A DNA stretch of 64,000 nucleotides from Methylobacterium frigidaeris (GTDB taxonomy: Bacteria; Pseudomonadota; Alphaproteobacteria; Rhizobiales; Beijerinckiaceae). Position 1 is the stretch's first letter, and each line of letters begins with the position of its first letter. The translations under genes and the position numbers were made by a program. Positions 16,999 to 24,939 of this stretch are shown one piece after another. The notes under the pieces were generated by a model. The model did not search any database and was not told the DNA's origin. It worked only from the letters and a program-made list of their open reading frames with translations. Location: contig NZ_BPQJ01000004.1 in the NCBI RefSeq assembly GCF_022179185.1, positions 186,001-250,000 of the forward strand, in the 5' to 3' direction.

Positions 16999-18683
16999 GG
17001 AGTAAGCGGGGCAGCGACAAGAGCGCGTCTGCCGCCTTGCCGGGCGAGGCGGCGGTCAAGGCCCTCGCCGACCCGAAGGTGTTCGAGCGCGGCCGCGACG
17101 TGGCACGCTCGGGTGCCGTCTCCGACCTCGTGCGGCGGGGCGACCATCTCACCGCCGCGGTCGCGGGCAGCGAGGACGAGCCCTACCGGGTCACGGTCCG
17201 GCTGAAGGATCGCGGCGTGGCGGATTTCTGCTGCAGCTGTCCCTACGAGTGGGGTGGGGCCTGCAAGCACGTCGTCGCCATCCTGCTCGCCGCGGCCAGG
17301 CCCGGGGCGGTGACCGAGCGGCCACCGGTGCGCCAGCTGCTCGACGGCCTGTCCCGGGACGCCCTGACGGACCTGCTGCTGCGCCGGGCCGGGACCGATC
17401 CCGACCTGCCCGGCTGGATCGAGGTCGAGCTGGCCACAGCCCCCGGCCGAGGTGCCGTCGATCCGGCGCCGCTGGCCGCCCGGGCGCGGACCGTCCTCGC
17501 CCGCCGGGCGCGGACCTACTGGGACGATTACGAATCCGTCGGTCCCTCCGCCGAGCTTCATGCCCTGGTCGAGAAGGCGGTGCCGTTCCTGGAGGCCGGC
17601 GACGGGCGGAACGCGCTTCGTGTCCTCGTGGCTGTGGCCGAGCCATTCATCGAGGAGTGGCTCGGCGAGATGGCCGAGACCGACGAGGAGATGTACCTCC
17701 TGTTCGAGGACCTCGGACGGATGATGGCCGAGGCCGTCCTGATGGGCGACCTCTCGGAGGACGAGCGCGACGACCTGTTCGAGACGGTCGAGGGCTGGCA
17801 GGCCGAGCTCAGCGACTACGGGCCGGAGGGCTTCTCGATCGTCACCGCGGCGCTCGCCGCCGGCTGGGACGCGCCGGCGCTCCAGGCCGTGCTCGCCGGC
17901 GAGGCCGGGGCGGCCCTGCCGGCGACCGAAAAGGACCTCGTCGCGGTCCGTCTGCGGGCGCTCGAGGCCACCAGCCGCGCCGAGGAGTACCTGAACCTCG
18001 CCCGGGCGGCCGGGGATGGGGCGGCCTATGCCGGCATGCTGGTGCAGCTCGGCCGGACCGACGAGGCGGTCGCCTACGCGGCCGAGCACGTCGCGGATCC
18101 GGGCCAGGTCCTCGCCCTCGCGCGGCGTCTGCGCGAGGGCGGGCATCCCGCCCGGGCGCTCGACCTGGCGCAATCCGGCCTGCGCCGAGCCGGCCCAGAG
18201 GCGAGCAGGTCGGCCGGGGCCCTGGCGCGCTGGCTGCGCGACGAGGCCGCCGCGCTCAAGCGCCGGGACCTCGCCCTCGAGGGCGCCCGCGCTGCCTTCG
18301 CTCAGAGCTGCGCCCTCGACGACTACCTGGCCGCCCGGAAGGTGGCGGGCAAGGGCTGGGACCCCCTCCGCGACGACCTCCTGGCGATCCTGGCCAAGAC
18401 CGATTTCGCCTCCGACCGGATCGCGATCCTGCTCGAGGAGGGGCTGGTCGGGGACGCCATGACGGCGGCCGAGTTCAACCGCGAGCACACGATCGACGAG
18501 GCGGTGCTGCACCGCCTGGCCGAGGCGGCTTTGGAGCGCGACCCGGCCTGGGTCGCCCGCTTCGCCGAAGCACGGGCGGCGCCGCTCCTGACCGCCGGCT
18601 CGCGGCGCCCCTACGAGCAGGCCGCGGCCTGGCTCGCCCATGCCCGGCAGGCTTACCTGGCGCAGGGCAGGCAGGCGGAGTAG
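16995..18683 (+). CDS. SWIM zinc-finger protein, apparently truncated by a TAG codon
   Basis: A 562-residue protein starting at a GTG that overlaps the glcD stop (GTGA). The SWIM zinc finger is FCCSCPYEWGGACKHVVAILL at about residues 76-96 (CxC...CxH), a zinc module that may bind nucleic acid or protein. The rest is helical and resembles TPR-like repeats. After the TAG at 18681-18683 the same frame continues without interruption for 25 sense codons (VTRIEALITEHKRRHSLKPL...) to a TGA at 18759-18761. That extension looks like the normal end of the protein, so a TGG (Trp) probably became TAG. Confidence 0.75.
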   Translation: MRSKRGSDKSASAALPGEAAVKALADPKVFERGRDVARSGAVSDLVRRGDHLTAAVAGSEDEPYRVTVRLKDRGVADFCCSCPYEWGGACKHVVAILLAAARPGAVTERPPVRQLLDGLSRDALTDLLLRRAGTDPDLPGWIEVELATAPGRGAVDPAPLAARARTVLARRARTYWDDYESVGPSAELHALVEKAVPFLEAGDGRNALRVLVAVAEPFIEEWLGEMAETDEEMYLLFEDLGRMMAEAVLMGDLSEDERDDLFETVEGWQAELSDYGPEGFSIVTAALAAGWDAPALQAVLAGEAGAALPATEKDLVAVRLRALEATSRAEEYLNLARAAGDGAAYAGMLVQLGRTDEAVAYAAEHVADPGQVLALARRLREGGHPARALDLAQSGLRRAGPEASRSAGALARWLRDEAAALKRRDLALEGARAAFAQSCALDDYLAARKVAGKGWDPLRDDLLAILAKTDFASDRIAILLEEGLVGDAMTAAEFNREHTIDEAVLHRLAEAALERDPAWVARFAEARAAPLLTAGSRRPYEQAAAWLAHARQAYLAQGRQAE

Positions 18684-18764
18684 GTCACACGGATCGAGGC
18701 GCTGATCACCGAGCACAAGCGGCGCCACTCGCTCAAGCCGCTGCTGGTGGCGCTGCGCTGAACC

Positions 18765-19610
18765 TCAGGCCGGTGGCCCGAGGGCTGCGCAGCGGAAGGC
18801 GCCGTAGCCTCCTTGGGCCAGGCGCTCGGCCAGAGCCGGCAGGACGGCGTCAGCCTCCTCGCGCAGGGTCCAGGGCGGGTTGACCACGATGAGCCCGCTG
18901 CCGCTCAGGCGCGTCGGGTCGGGCCGGTGGATCAGGAGGTCGAGGCGCAGGGCCGGGCGGGGGAGGGCGGCGTCGAGGGTCGCGGCGAGGCGGTCGATCG
19001 CTGCTGCGTCCTTGATCGGGTACCAGGCGAGGTAGGTGCCGGTCGCCCACTTGCCCACCGCCTTCAGCAATTCGCGGCCCAGTCGGTCGATCTCGCCCGG
19101 CACCTCGTAGGGCGGGTCGATCAGCACCAGGCCGCGGCGCTCCTTCGGGGGGATCAGGGCGGGGAGCGCGGTCCAGCCGTCGAGGGCCAGCACCTTGGTG
19201 CGCGAATCCTGGTTGTAGCGGGCATGCAGCACCGCGCCGTCGGCTGGGTGCAGCTCGACGAACACGCCCTGGTCGCCGGGGCGCAGGAATTCGCGAATCA
19301 GCGCCGGCGAGCCGGGATAGACCGTCGCGCCGTGGCGCGCCCGCACCGCCGTTACCGCGTCGCGGTAGGGGGCGAGCAGGGCCTCGACGGCGTTGGGGAA
19401 GGGCGCGTCGAGCCGGCCGATGCCGTCGTGCCACTCGCCGGTGCGCCCGGCCTCGTCGGCGGTGAGGTCGTAGAAGCCGAGGCCCGCATGGGTGTCGATC
19501 GCCCGGAACGGCGTCGCCTTGCGCTGGAGATGCGCCAGCACCCGGGTCAGCACCCAGTGCTTGAGCACGTCGGCGTGGTTGCCGGCGTGGAAGGCGTGGC
19601 GGTAATTCAC
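18765..19610 (-). CDS. rlmJ: 23S rRNA (adenine(2030)-N6)-methyltransferase
   Basis: A 281-residue RlmJ (E. coli RlmJ is 280), which methylates A2030 of 23S rRNA using SAM. The N-terminus NYRHAFHAGNHADVLKHWVL is diagnostic. IDTHAGLG is the SAM site and LVLIDPPYE is the catalytic DPPY-type motif. The start is GTG at 19610, as in the family; 10 further upstream codons in frame are not conserved. It converges on the SWIM gene, whose presumed original end lies 3 nt away. Confidence 0.92.
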   Translation of the reverse strand: MNYRHAFHAGNHADVLKHWVLTRVLAHLQRKATPFRAIDTHAGLGFYDLTADEAGRTGEWHDGIGRLDAPFPNAVEALLAPYRDAVTAVRARHGATVYPGSPALIREFLRPGDQGVFVELHPADGAVLHARYNQDSRTKVLALDGWTALPALIPPKERRGLVLIDPPYEVPGEIDRLGRELLKAVGKWATGTYLAWYPIKDAAAIDRLAATLDAALPRPALRLDLLIHRPDPTRLSGSGLIVVNPPWTLREEADAVLPALAERLAQGGYGAFRCAALGPPA

Positions 19611-19675
19611 GGGTCGCTGGTCCTCGTCTCGCCGTCCCACGTAAGAATCGGCGCGCGATGCCCTATCATCATCGC

Positions 19676-20055
19676 ATGCGCCGCGACGAGGTCGTTGTCG
19701 CGAGATCTTGGCCCGCCTGAAATCCGCCGAGCCCGCCCTGCGCGCGAGCGGCGTCGCCGCGCTCTACCTGTTCGGCTCCCACGCCCGGGACGAGGCCCGG
19801 GACGATTCGGACATCGACGTGTTCGTCGATCCCGCGCCTGGCGTCGCGTTCGGCTTTCTGCCGTTCATGGCGGCTTAAGAGGTGATCGAAGCTGCGGTGG
19901 GAGGCCGGGTGGATTACGGCACGCGCAGCGGGCTGCATCCGGTCCTGCGTCCGAAGATCGAGCGGGATGCGGTCAGGGTGTTCCGATGGCCGGCCACTCG
20001 CCCCACATCTGGCTGCTCGATATTCGAGGCGAGATCGCCGGCATGCGCGATCTGA
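19676..20055 (+). pseudogene. MntA-type nucleotidyltransferase, broken
   Basis: Remnant of a minimal nucleotidyltransferase, the antitoxin partner of HepT. The active-site pattern GSHARDEARDDSDIDVFVD is intact (GSx10DxD), but the gene is broken twice. From the ATG at 19676 the frame (MRRDEVVVARSWPA) stops early, and the NTase frame begins one base out of register at about 19702, consistent with a one-base deletion near 19700-19711. A TAA at 19876-19878 then interrupts FMAA-EVIEAAVGGRVDYGTR where the family usually has an aromatic codon. The tail runs into hepT with no stop of its own until 20055. Confidence 0.75.
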
Positions 20056-20336
20056 CCAAAGATGCCACCTTCGAAACATTCGCGGGAAGCCGGGCCATGA
20101 CGCGAGCCGTGCAGCACGCACTGTTGATCATCGCGGAGGCTGCAAAGCACGTTCCATCCGAACTGAAGGCTTTGGAGTCATCGGTCCCATGGCGACAGAT
20201 CCATGGACTCGGCAACATGCTCCGCGATGAGTATCGCCGAATCGACCCGGTGGTGCTCTGGTCGGTTGTCACTGAACATCTGGCGCCCCTCGATACCGCT
20301 GCTGCGGCGCTTCTCGATCGGGTGCCGGACGAGTGA
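19986..20336 (+). CDS. HepT-like DUF86 protein with substituted HEPN motif
   Basis: A 116-residue HEPN-fold protein of the HepT/DUF86 family, normally an RNA-cutting toxin neutralised by MntA-mediated AMPylation. Family landmarks are RAVQHALLIIAEAAKHVP and PWRQIHGLGNML. The RNase site of HepT is Rx4-6H, usually GMRNxLxHEY. Here the same place reads GLGNMLRDEY, so the Arg aligns with Gly and the His with Asp. The protein is thus probably not an active RNase, which would explain why the adjacent antitoxin gene could decay. The start ATG lies inside the mntA remnant. Confidence 0.78.
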   Translation: MAGHSPHIWLLDIRGEIAGMRDLTKDATFETFAGSRAMTRAVQHALLIIAEAAKHVPSELKALESSVPWRQIHGLGNMLRDEYRRIDPVVLWSVVTEHLAPLDTAAAALLDRVPDE

Positions 20337-20340
20337 GACC

Positions 20341-20994
20341 TCAGCGCCCCGCCCCCACCGTCACCTCCCCGGCGCGGCAGTTCTGGCGCGCCACCTCCGG
20401 GCAGGCGGTGAAGCCGCGCAGGTCCTTGGTGAAGCAGATCCGCACCTCCTCGAGCTGCCCCGACCGGCAGGTGACCGACATCATGTCCGGGCGCAGGCCC
20501 GGATTGGCGGCGACGAACTGGCGGGCGATGTCGATGGGGGCGGCGCGCAGGTCCTCCCCCGGCTTCGCCAGGGCGGCCGGGATCGTCACCGCCTCGCGGG
20601 CCTTGGCGGTCGCGCGGAAATAGGCCGCCGGGTCGAGGCCCGAGCAGGTGCCGTGCCGGCGCCACTCGTGGCGGGCCAGGCCCTCGCTCGGGAAGACGCC
20701 CTCGGCCTCTTCCATCGCCGGGCGGCTCGGGCTGCGGGAGAAGGCGCCGCACTCGCTCGGGAAGCCGCGGTCGTATTGCGGCCACAGACCGTGGACCACG
20801 AAGCCCGGGTTGCGGCCCGTGTCGCATTGCCGGTCGTTGCGGCGCTCGCCGGTCAGCGCGCAGTAGGTCGGCGACCAGGACAAAGCCAGGACGTAGAAGT
20901 CGAACACGCCCGGCTCGCCGCCTCCGCGCCCCTGCGCGGCGGCCGGGCCCGCCAGGGTCGCGAGTGCGAGGAGGGCAGCGGCGAACCGGTTCAT
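20341..20994 (-). CDS. Secreted ribonuclease T2
   Basis: A 217-residue RNase T2 family enzyme. It has a signal peptide (FAAALLALATLAGPAAAQ), catalytic segment CAS1 GFVVHGLWPQY and CAS2 RHEWRRHGTCSG with the two active-site His. Several Cys are placed for disulfides. It would degrade single-stranded RNA in the periplasm or outside the cell. The ATG at 20994 overlaps the TGA of the upstream secreted-protein gene (TGATG), so the two are translationally coupled. The frame stays open upstream but is a shadow. Confidence 0.9.
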   Translation of the reverse strand: MNRFAAALLALATLAGPAAAQGRGGGEPGVFDFYVLALSWSPTYCALTGERRNDRQCDTGRNPGFVVHGLWPQYDRGFPSECGAFSRSPSRPAMEEAEGVFPSEGLARHEWRRHGTCSGLDPAAYFRATAKAREAVTIPAALAKPGEDLRAAPIDIARQFVAANPGLRPDMMSVTCRSGQLEEVRICFTKDLRGFTACPEVARQNCRAGEVTVGAGR

Positions 20995-21467
20995 CAGGGA
21001 CGGGCTTCGCGGCAGGACGAGGCCGAGGCGTAGGCGTAGGCGAGGTTGCGGTCGAGGCCATGGACGCAGAACTCGACGCCGTAGGTCGCCCCGATGATGC
21101 CGAGGCTCTCGCGCACCGAGTAGTCGACGCGCCGGCGCACCCCGTCCGACGTGGTGGCGACCGCGGTGCAGAAGCGGCGGGGATAGAAGTCGAGGCCCCA
21201 GGGCCGCCAGGCAGTGCGCTCGATGCTGTCGTAGGAGGCGATCGTCAGCGTCGAGTTCCAGAACTTCGCCTCCTTCTCGGCGAACTGGTAGGTGATCTTC
21301 TCCAGAACCCCCGCATCCTGGCAGCCCGGAATCTGGGCGTCGAACGGGAACTCGCGCTCCTCGGCCGGGGCGATCTCCTGGCGGGCGGAGCGGGCCTGCG
21401 CCGCCGACAGGCCGGCGGCGGTGGCGAGGCCCGCGAGGAGGGCGGCGAGAAGGGGTGTCGTGCGCAT
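20994..21467 (-). CDS. Secreted hypothetical protein coupled to RNase T2
   Basis: A 157-residue exported protein with an N-terminal signal (TPLLAALLAGLATAAGLSAAQA). The mature part has three or four Cys (IPGCQ, RRFCTAV, VEFCVHG, SSCREA), enough for two disulfides, and motifs such as DSIERTAWRPWGLDFYPRRFC. I do not recognise the family with certainty. It is the first gene of a two-gene unit with RNase T2, sharing one base at the junction. A role as helper, substrate-delivery factor or inhibitor of the RNase is possible but only inferred. Confidence 0.7.
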   Translation of the reverse strand: MRTTPLLAALLAGLATAAGLSAAQARSARQEIAPAEEREFPFDAQIPGCQDAGVLEKITYQFAEKEAKFWNSTLTIASYDSIERTAWRPWGLDFYPRRFCTAVATTSDGVRRRVDYSVRESLGIIGATYGVEFCVHGLDRNLAYAYASASSCREARP

Positions 21468-21772
21468 GGGCCGGTCCTTGGGCCCGGGCGGCGCCCGCCC
21501 GAAGGCGGCGTCCTGGTTCCCGGGCGAATGACGGTTGCTCTCTCAAGCCTGACACCAAGCCTCCGCCCGCACCAAGTCAAGCTTCCGGGCTGGTCCGGCG
21601 GCGCTTTCGCGGGCGCCTGGTGTGCCGGAGGCACACTCACATCCGTGCATCCGTTCGAGGGGCTCACCTGATCGCCCCCATTCCCCGGGGAGCGCGCCCG
21701 CGCCGCGGTTTGCCTCGCCCCGGCGACGCACTAAGACGGGTCTCACCACTGCAGGAACAGACGTCAGCCCGC
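21468..21772. other. Intergenic region upstream of polA
   Basis: About 300 bases between the divergent secreted-protein gene and polA. It is slightly less GC-rich near 21540-21570. Open frames here are only shadows. No clear promoter, hairpin or RNA gene was recognised. Confidence 0.4.
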
Positions 21773-24700
21773 ATGAGCACCGAGACCGCCCCCGAGACGA
21801 AGCCCGTCGGCCCCGGCGATCAGGTGCTCCTGGTCGACGGCTCGTCCTTCATCTTCCGGGCCTACTTCCAGTCGATCAACCAGCCCGAGCGCTACAATTT
21901 CCGCCCTTCCGACGGGCTGCCGACCGGGGCAGTGCGGCTGTTCTGCGCCAAGCTCGCCCAGTTCGTGCAGGAGGGCGCCGCCGGCGTCATGCCGACCCAT
22001 CTCGGCATCGTGTTCGACAAGTCCGAGGGCTCGTTCCGGAAGGAGATCTTCCCGGACTACAAGGGCCACCGGCCCGACGCCCCCGACGACCTCAAGCGCC
22101 AGATGCCCCTGATGCGCGACGCGGTGCGGGCCTTCGGCCTGCACCCGATCGAGCTGCAGCGCTACGAGGCCGACGACCTGATCGCGACCTATGCCCGCCA
22201 GGCGGAAGGCCGGGGGGCGGGCGTCATCATCGTCTCGTCCGACAAGGACCTGATGCAGCTCGTCGGCGACCTCGTGCGGTTCTACGATTTCGAATCGGGC
22301 CAGAAGGGCAAGCCGGGCTACCGGCCCGAGCGCAACCTCGACCGGGCGGCGATCGTCGAGCGCTGGGAGGGGCTGGCGCCGGAGCAGATCGGCGACGCGC
22401 TCGCGCTGATCGGCGACACCTCCGACAACGTGCCGGGCGTGCCGGGCATCGGGCTCAAGACCGCCGCGGCGCTGATCAAGGAATTCGGCAGCCTGGAGGC
22501 GCTGCTGGAGAAGGCCGCCACGATCAAGCAGCCCAAGCGCCGCGAGACCCTGCTCGCCAGCATCGACCAGGCCCGGCTGTCACGCCGCCTCGTCGCCCTC
22601 GACGAGCAGGTGCCGGTGCCGGTGCCCCTCGACGACCTTAGGCTTCCGAAGCCCGACCCCGAGCGCCTGGTCGGCTTCCTCAAGGCGATGGAGTTCAACA
22701 CCCTGACGCGCCGCATCGCCCAGATGCTGCACGTCGATCCCGAGGCGGTGCGCCCCGACCCGGCCCTGCTGCCCGAGGGCGCCGATACCGGCTTCTCGAA
22801 CACGAAGGGCGGCAGCGACGTGACGCCGTTCTTCGGCGACGCGCCCGATGCCGCACCGGCTGAGACGAAGCCCGAGATCGACCCCTTCGCCGATCTCGAT
22901 CTGCCGGACGCGCCGCCCAAGCCCAGGGCTCCGGCCGAGGCGACGCCGACGACCCTCGTGGCGGCCCGGGCCGCCGAGGCGGTGAAGCCCTTCGACACCG
23001 CGTCCTACGAGACCATCACCACGGTCGAGAGCCTGGAGGCCTGGGTCGCCGAGGCGGTGGAGGCCGGCGTCGTGGCGGTCGATACCGAGACCACGGCGCT
23101 GGACGCCAACAAGGCGGACCTCGTCGGCGTGTCGCTCGCCACCGCGCCGGGCCGCGCCGCCTACATCCCGCTCAGCCATCGCGGCGGCGAGGACCTGTTC
23201 GGCGGCGGCCTGCTGCCGGGGCAGCTCTCCTGGGAGGCCGTGAAGGAGCGCCTGAAGCCGCTGCTCGAGAACCCGGCGGTGCTGAAGGTCGGCCAGAACA
23301 TCAAGTACGACTGGCTGGTGCTGGCCCGCCACGGCATCGAGGTCCGGCCCTTCGACGACACGATGCTGATCTCCTACGTGCTCGATGCCGGCAAGGGCTC
23401 GCACGGCATGGACGAGCTCGCCCGCCGCCATCTCGGCCACCAGCCGATTACCTTCGCGGACGTCGCCGGGACCGGACGCCAGAAGGTCACCTTCGACCGC
23501 GTCGCCCTCGACAAGGCGACGGCCTACGCCGCCGAGGACGCGGACGTGACCCTGCGCCTGTGGCGGCTGATGAAGCCGCGGCTCGCCGCCGAGCGCCGCG
23601 CCACCGTCTACGAGACCCTGGAGCGGCCGCTGGTGCCGGTGCTGGCGCGGATGGAGCGCGAGGGCATCAAGGTCGATCGCGGCATGCTGAGCCGGCTCTC
23701 GGGCGACTTCGCCCAGTCGCTGGCACGGCTCGAGGACGAGATTCAGGAGATGGCGGGGGAAAAATTCTCCGTCTCGTCGCCGAAGCAGATCGGCGACATC
23801 CTGTTCGGCAAGATGGGCCTGCCCGGCGCCAAGAAGACCCCGTCCGGCCAGTGGGCGACGCCCGCGACCCTGCTGGAGGAATTGGCCGGCCAGGGCCACG
23901 ACCTGCCGCGGCGGATCCTCGAATGGCGCCAGCTCTCGAAGCTGAAATCGACCTACACCGACAGCCTGCAGGAGCATGCCGACCGCGGCACCGACCGGGT
24001 CCACACCTCGTTCGCGCTCGCCGCCACCACGACCGGGCGGCTGTCGTCGTCGGACCCGAACCTGCAGAACATCCCGGTCCGCACGGAAGAAGGCCGGCGC
24101 ATCCGCCAGGCTTTCGTGGCCGATGCCGGGCACAAGCTGATCTCGGCCGATTACAGCCAGATCGAGCTGCGCCTGCTCGCCCACATCGCCGACATCCCGC
24201 AGCTGCGCCAGGCCTTCGAGGACGGCATCGACATTCATGCCGCCACCGCCTCGGCGATGTTCGGCGTGCCCCTCGACCAGATGAATCCGGACCTGCGGCG
24301 CCGGGCCAAGACCATCAATTTCGGCATCATCTACGGCATCTCGGCCTTCGGCCTCGCCGACCGGCTCGGCATCCCGCAGGGCGAGGCCTCGGCCTTCATC
24401 AAGCAGTATTTCGAGCGCTTCCCCGGCATCCGCGCCTATATCGACGACACCAAGAAGATCTGCCGCGACAAGGGCTACGTCACGACGCTGTTCGGCCGGG
24501 TCTGCCACTACCCGCAGATCCGCTCCAACAACCCGCAGGAGCGCGCCTCGGTCGAGCGCCAGGCGATCAACGCGCCGATCCAGGGTACCGCGGCCGACAT
24601 CATCCGCCGGGCGATGGCCCGGATGGAGGGTGCGCTGTCCGAGGCCGGCCTCTCGACCCGGATGCTGCTCCAGGTCCACGACGAGCTGGTGTTCGAGGCG

Positions 24701-24835
24701 CCCGACGACGAGGTCGAGCGGGCGCTGCCGATCATCGCCCGGGTGATGGAGGAGGCGCCCCATCCGGCGGTGCAGCTCCGGGTTCCGCTCGCCGTCGAGG
24801 CCAAGGCGGCGACGAACTGGCAGGAGGCGCATTGA
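21773..24835 (+). CDS. polA: DNA polymerase I
   Basis: A 1020-residue three-domain polymerase for Okazaki fragment processing and repair. The 5'-3' exonuclease domain starts at about residue 20 (LVDGSSFIFRAYF) and contains IVSSDKDLMQLV. An Ala/Pro-rich linker follows. The 3'-5' exonuclease is complete, with DTETTALD near 440 and YAAEDADVTLRLW. The polymerase domain has motif A SADYSQIELRLL (about 790), motif B RRRAKTINFGIIYG (about 843) and motif C QVHDELVFE (about 967). Proofreading acids are present, so all three activities are expected. The ATG at 21773 opens the exonuclease domain; 5' extension of the frame is non-conserved. Confidence 0.96.
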   Translation: MSTETAPETKPVGPGDQVLLVDGSSFIFRAYFQSINQPERYNFRPSDGLPTGAVRLFCAKLAQFVQEGAAGVMPTHLGIVFDKSEGSFRKEIFPDYKGHRPDAPDDLKRQMPLMRDAVRAFGLHPIELQRYEADDLIATYARQAEGRGAGVIIVSSDKDLMQLVGDLVRFYDFESGQKGKPGYRPERNLDRAAIVERWEGLAPEQIGDALALIGDTSDNVPGVPGIGLKTAAALIKEFGSLEALLEKAATIKQPKRRETLLASIDQARLSRRLVALDEQVPVPVPLDDLRLPKPDPERLVGFLKAMEFNTLTRRIAQMLHVDPEAVRPDPALLPEGADTGFSNTKGGSDVTPFFGDAPDAAPAETKPEIDPFADLDLPDAPPKPRAPAEATPTTLVAARAAEAVKPFDTASYETITTVESLEAWVAEAVEAGVVAVDTETTALDANKADLVGVSLATAPGRAAYIPLSHRGGEDLFGGGLLPGQLSWEAVKERLKPLLENPAVLKVGQNIKYDWLVLARHGIEVRPFDDTMLISYVLDAGKGSHGMDELARRHLGHQPITFADVAGTGRQKVTFDRVALDKATAYAAEDADVTLRLWRLMKPRLAAERRATVYETLERPLVPVLARMEREGIKVDRGMLSRLSGDFAQSLARLEDEIQEMAGEKFSVSSPKQIGDILFGKMGLPGAKKTPSGQWATPATLLEELAGQGHDLPRRILEWRQLSKLKSTYTDSLQEHADRGTDRVHTSFALAATTTGRLSSSDPNLQNIPVRTEEGRRIRQAFVADAGHKLISADYSQIELRLLAHIADIPQLRQAFEDGIDIHAATASAMFGVPLDQMNPDLRRRAKTINFGIIYGISAFGLADRLGIPQGEASAFIKQYFERFPGIRAYIDDTKKICRDKGYVTTLFGRVCHYPQIRSNNPQERASVERQAINAPIQGTAADIIRRAMARMEGALSEAGLSTRMLLQVHDELVFEAPDDEVERALPIIARVMEEAPHPAVQLRVPLAVEAKAATNWQEAH

Positions 24836-24939
24836 GCGCTCGGTCGCCGGGGCGGAGCGTTCCTCGCGAGCCTCGCCCTGTCGCGGACAAGCCAAGCGTC
24901 AGCGGAGGGAAATCTGGGGGCCGGCGGTGAGGCCGCGGG

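Noticed and set aside
22580..24895. 771-codon open frame opposite polA
   Set aside because: It mirrors polA codons in GC-rich DNA, has no domain, and polA is unambiguous on the other strand.
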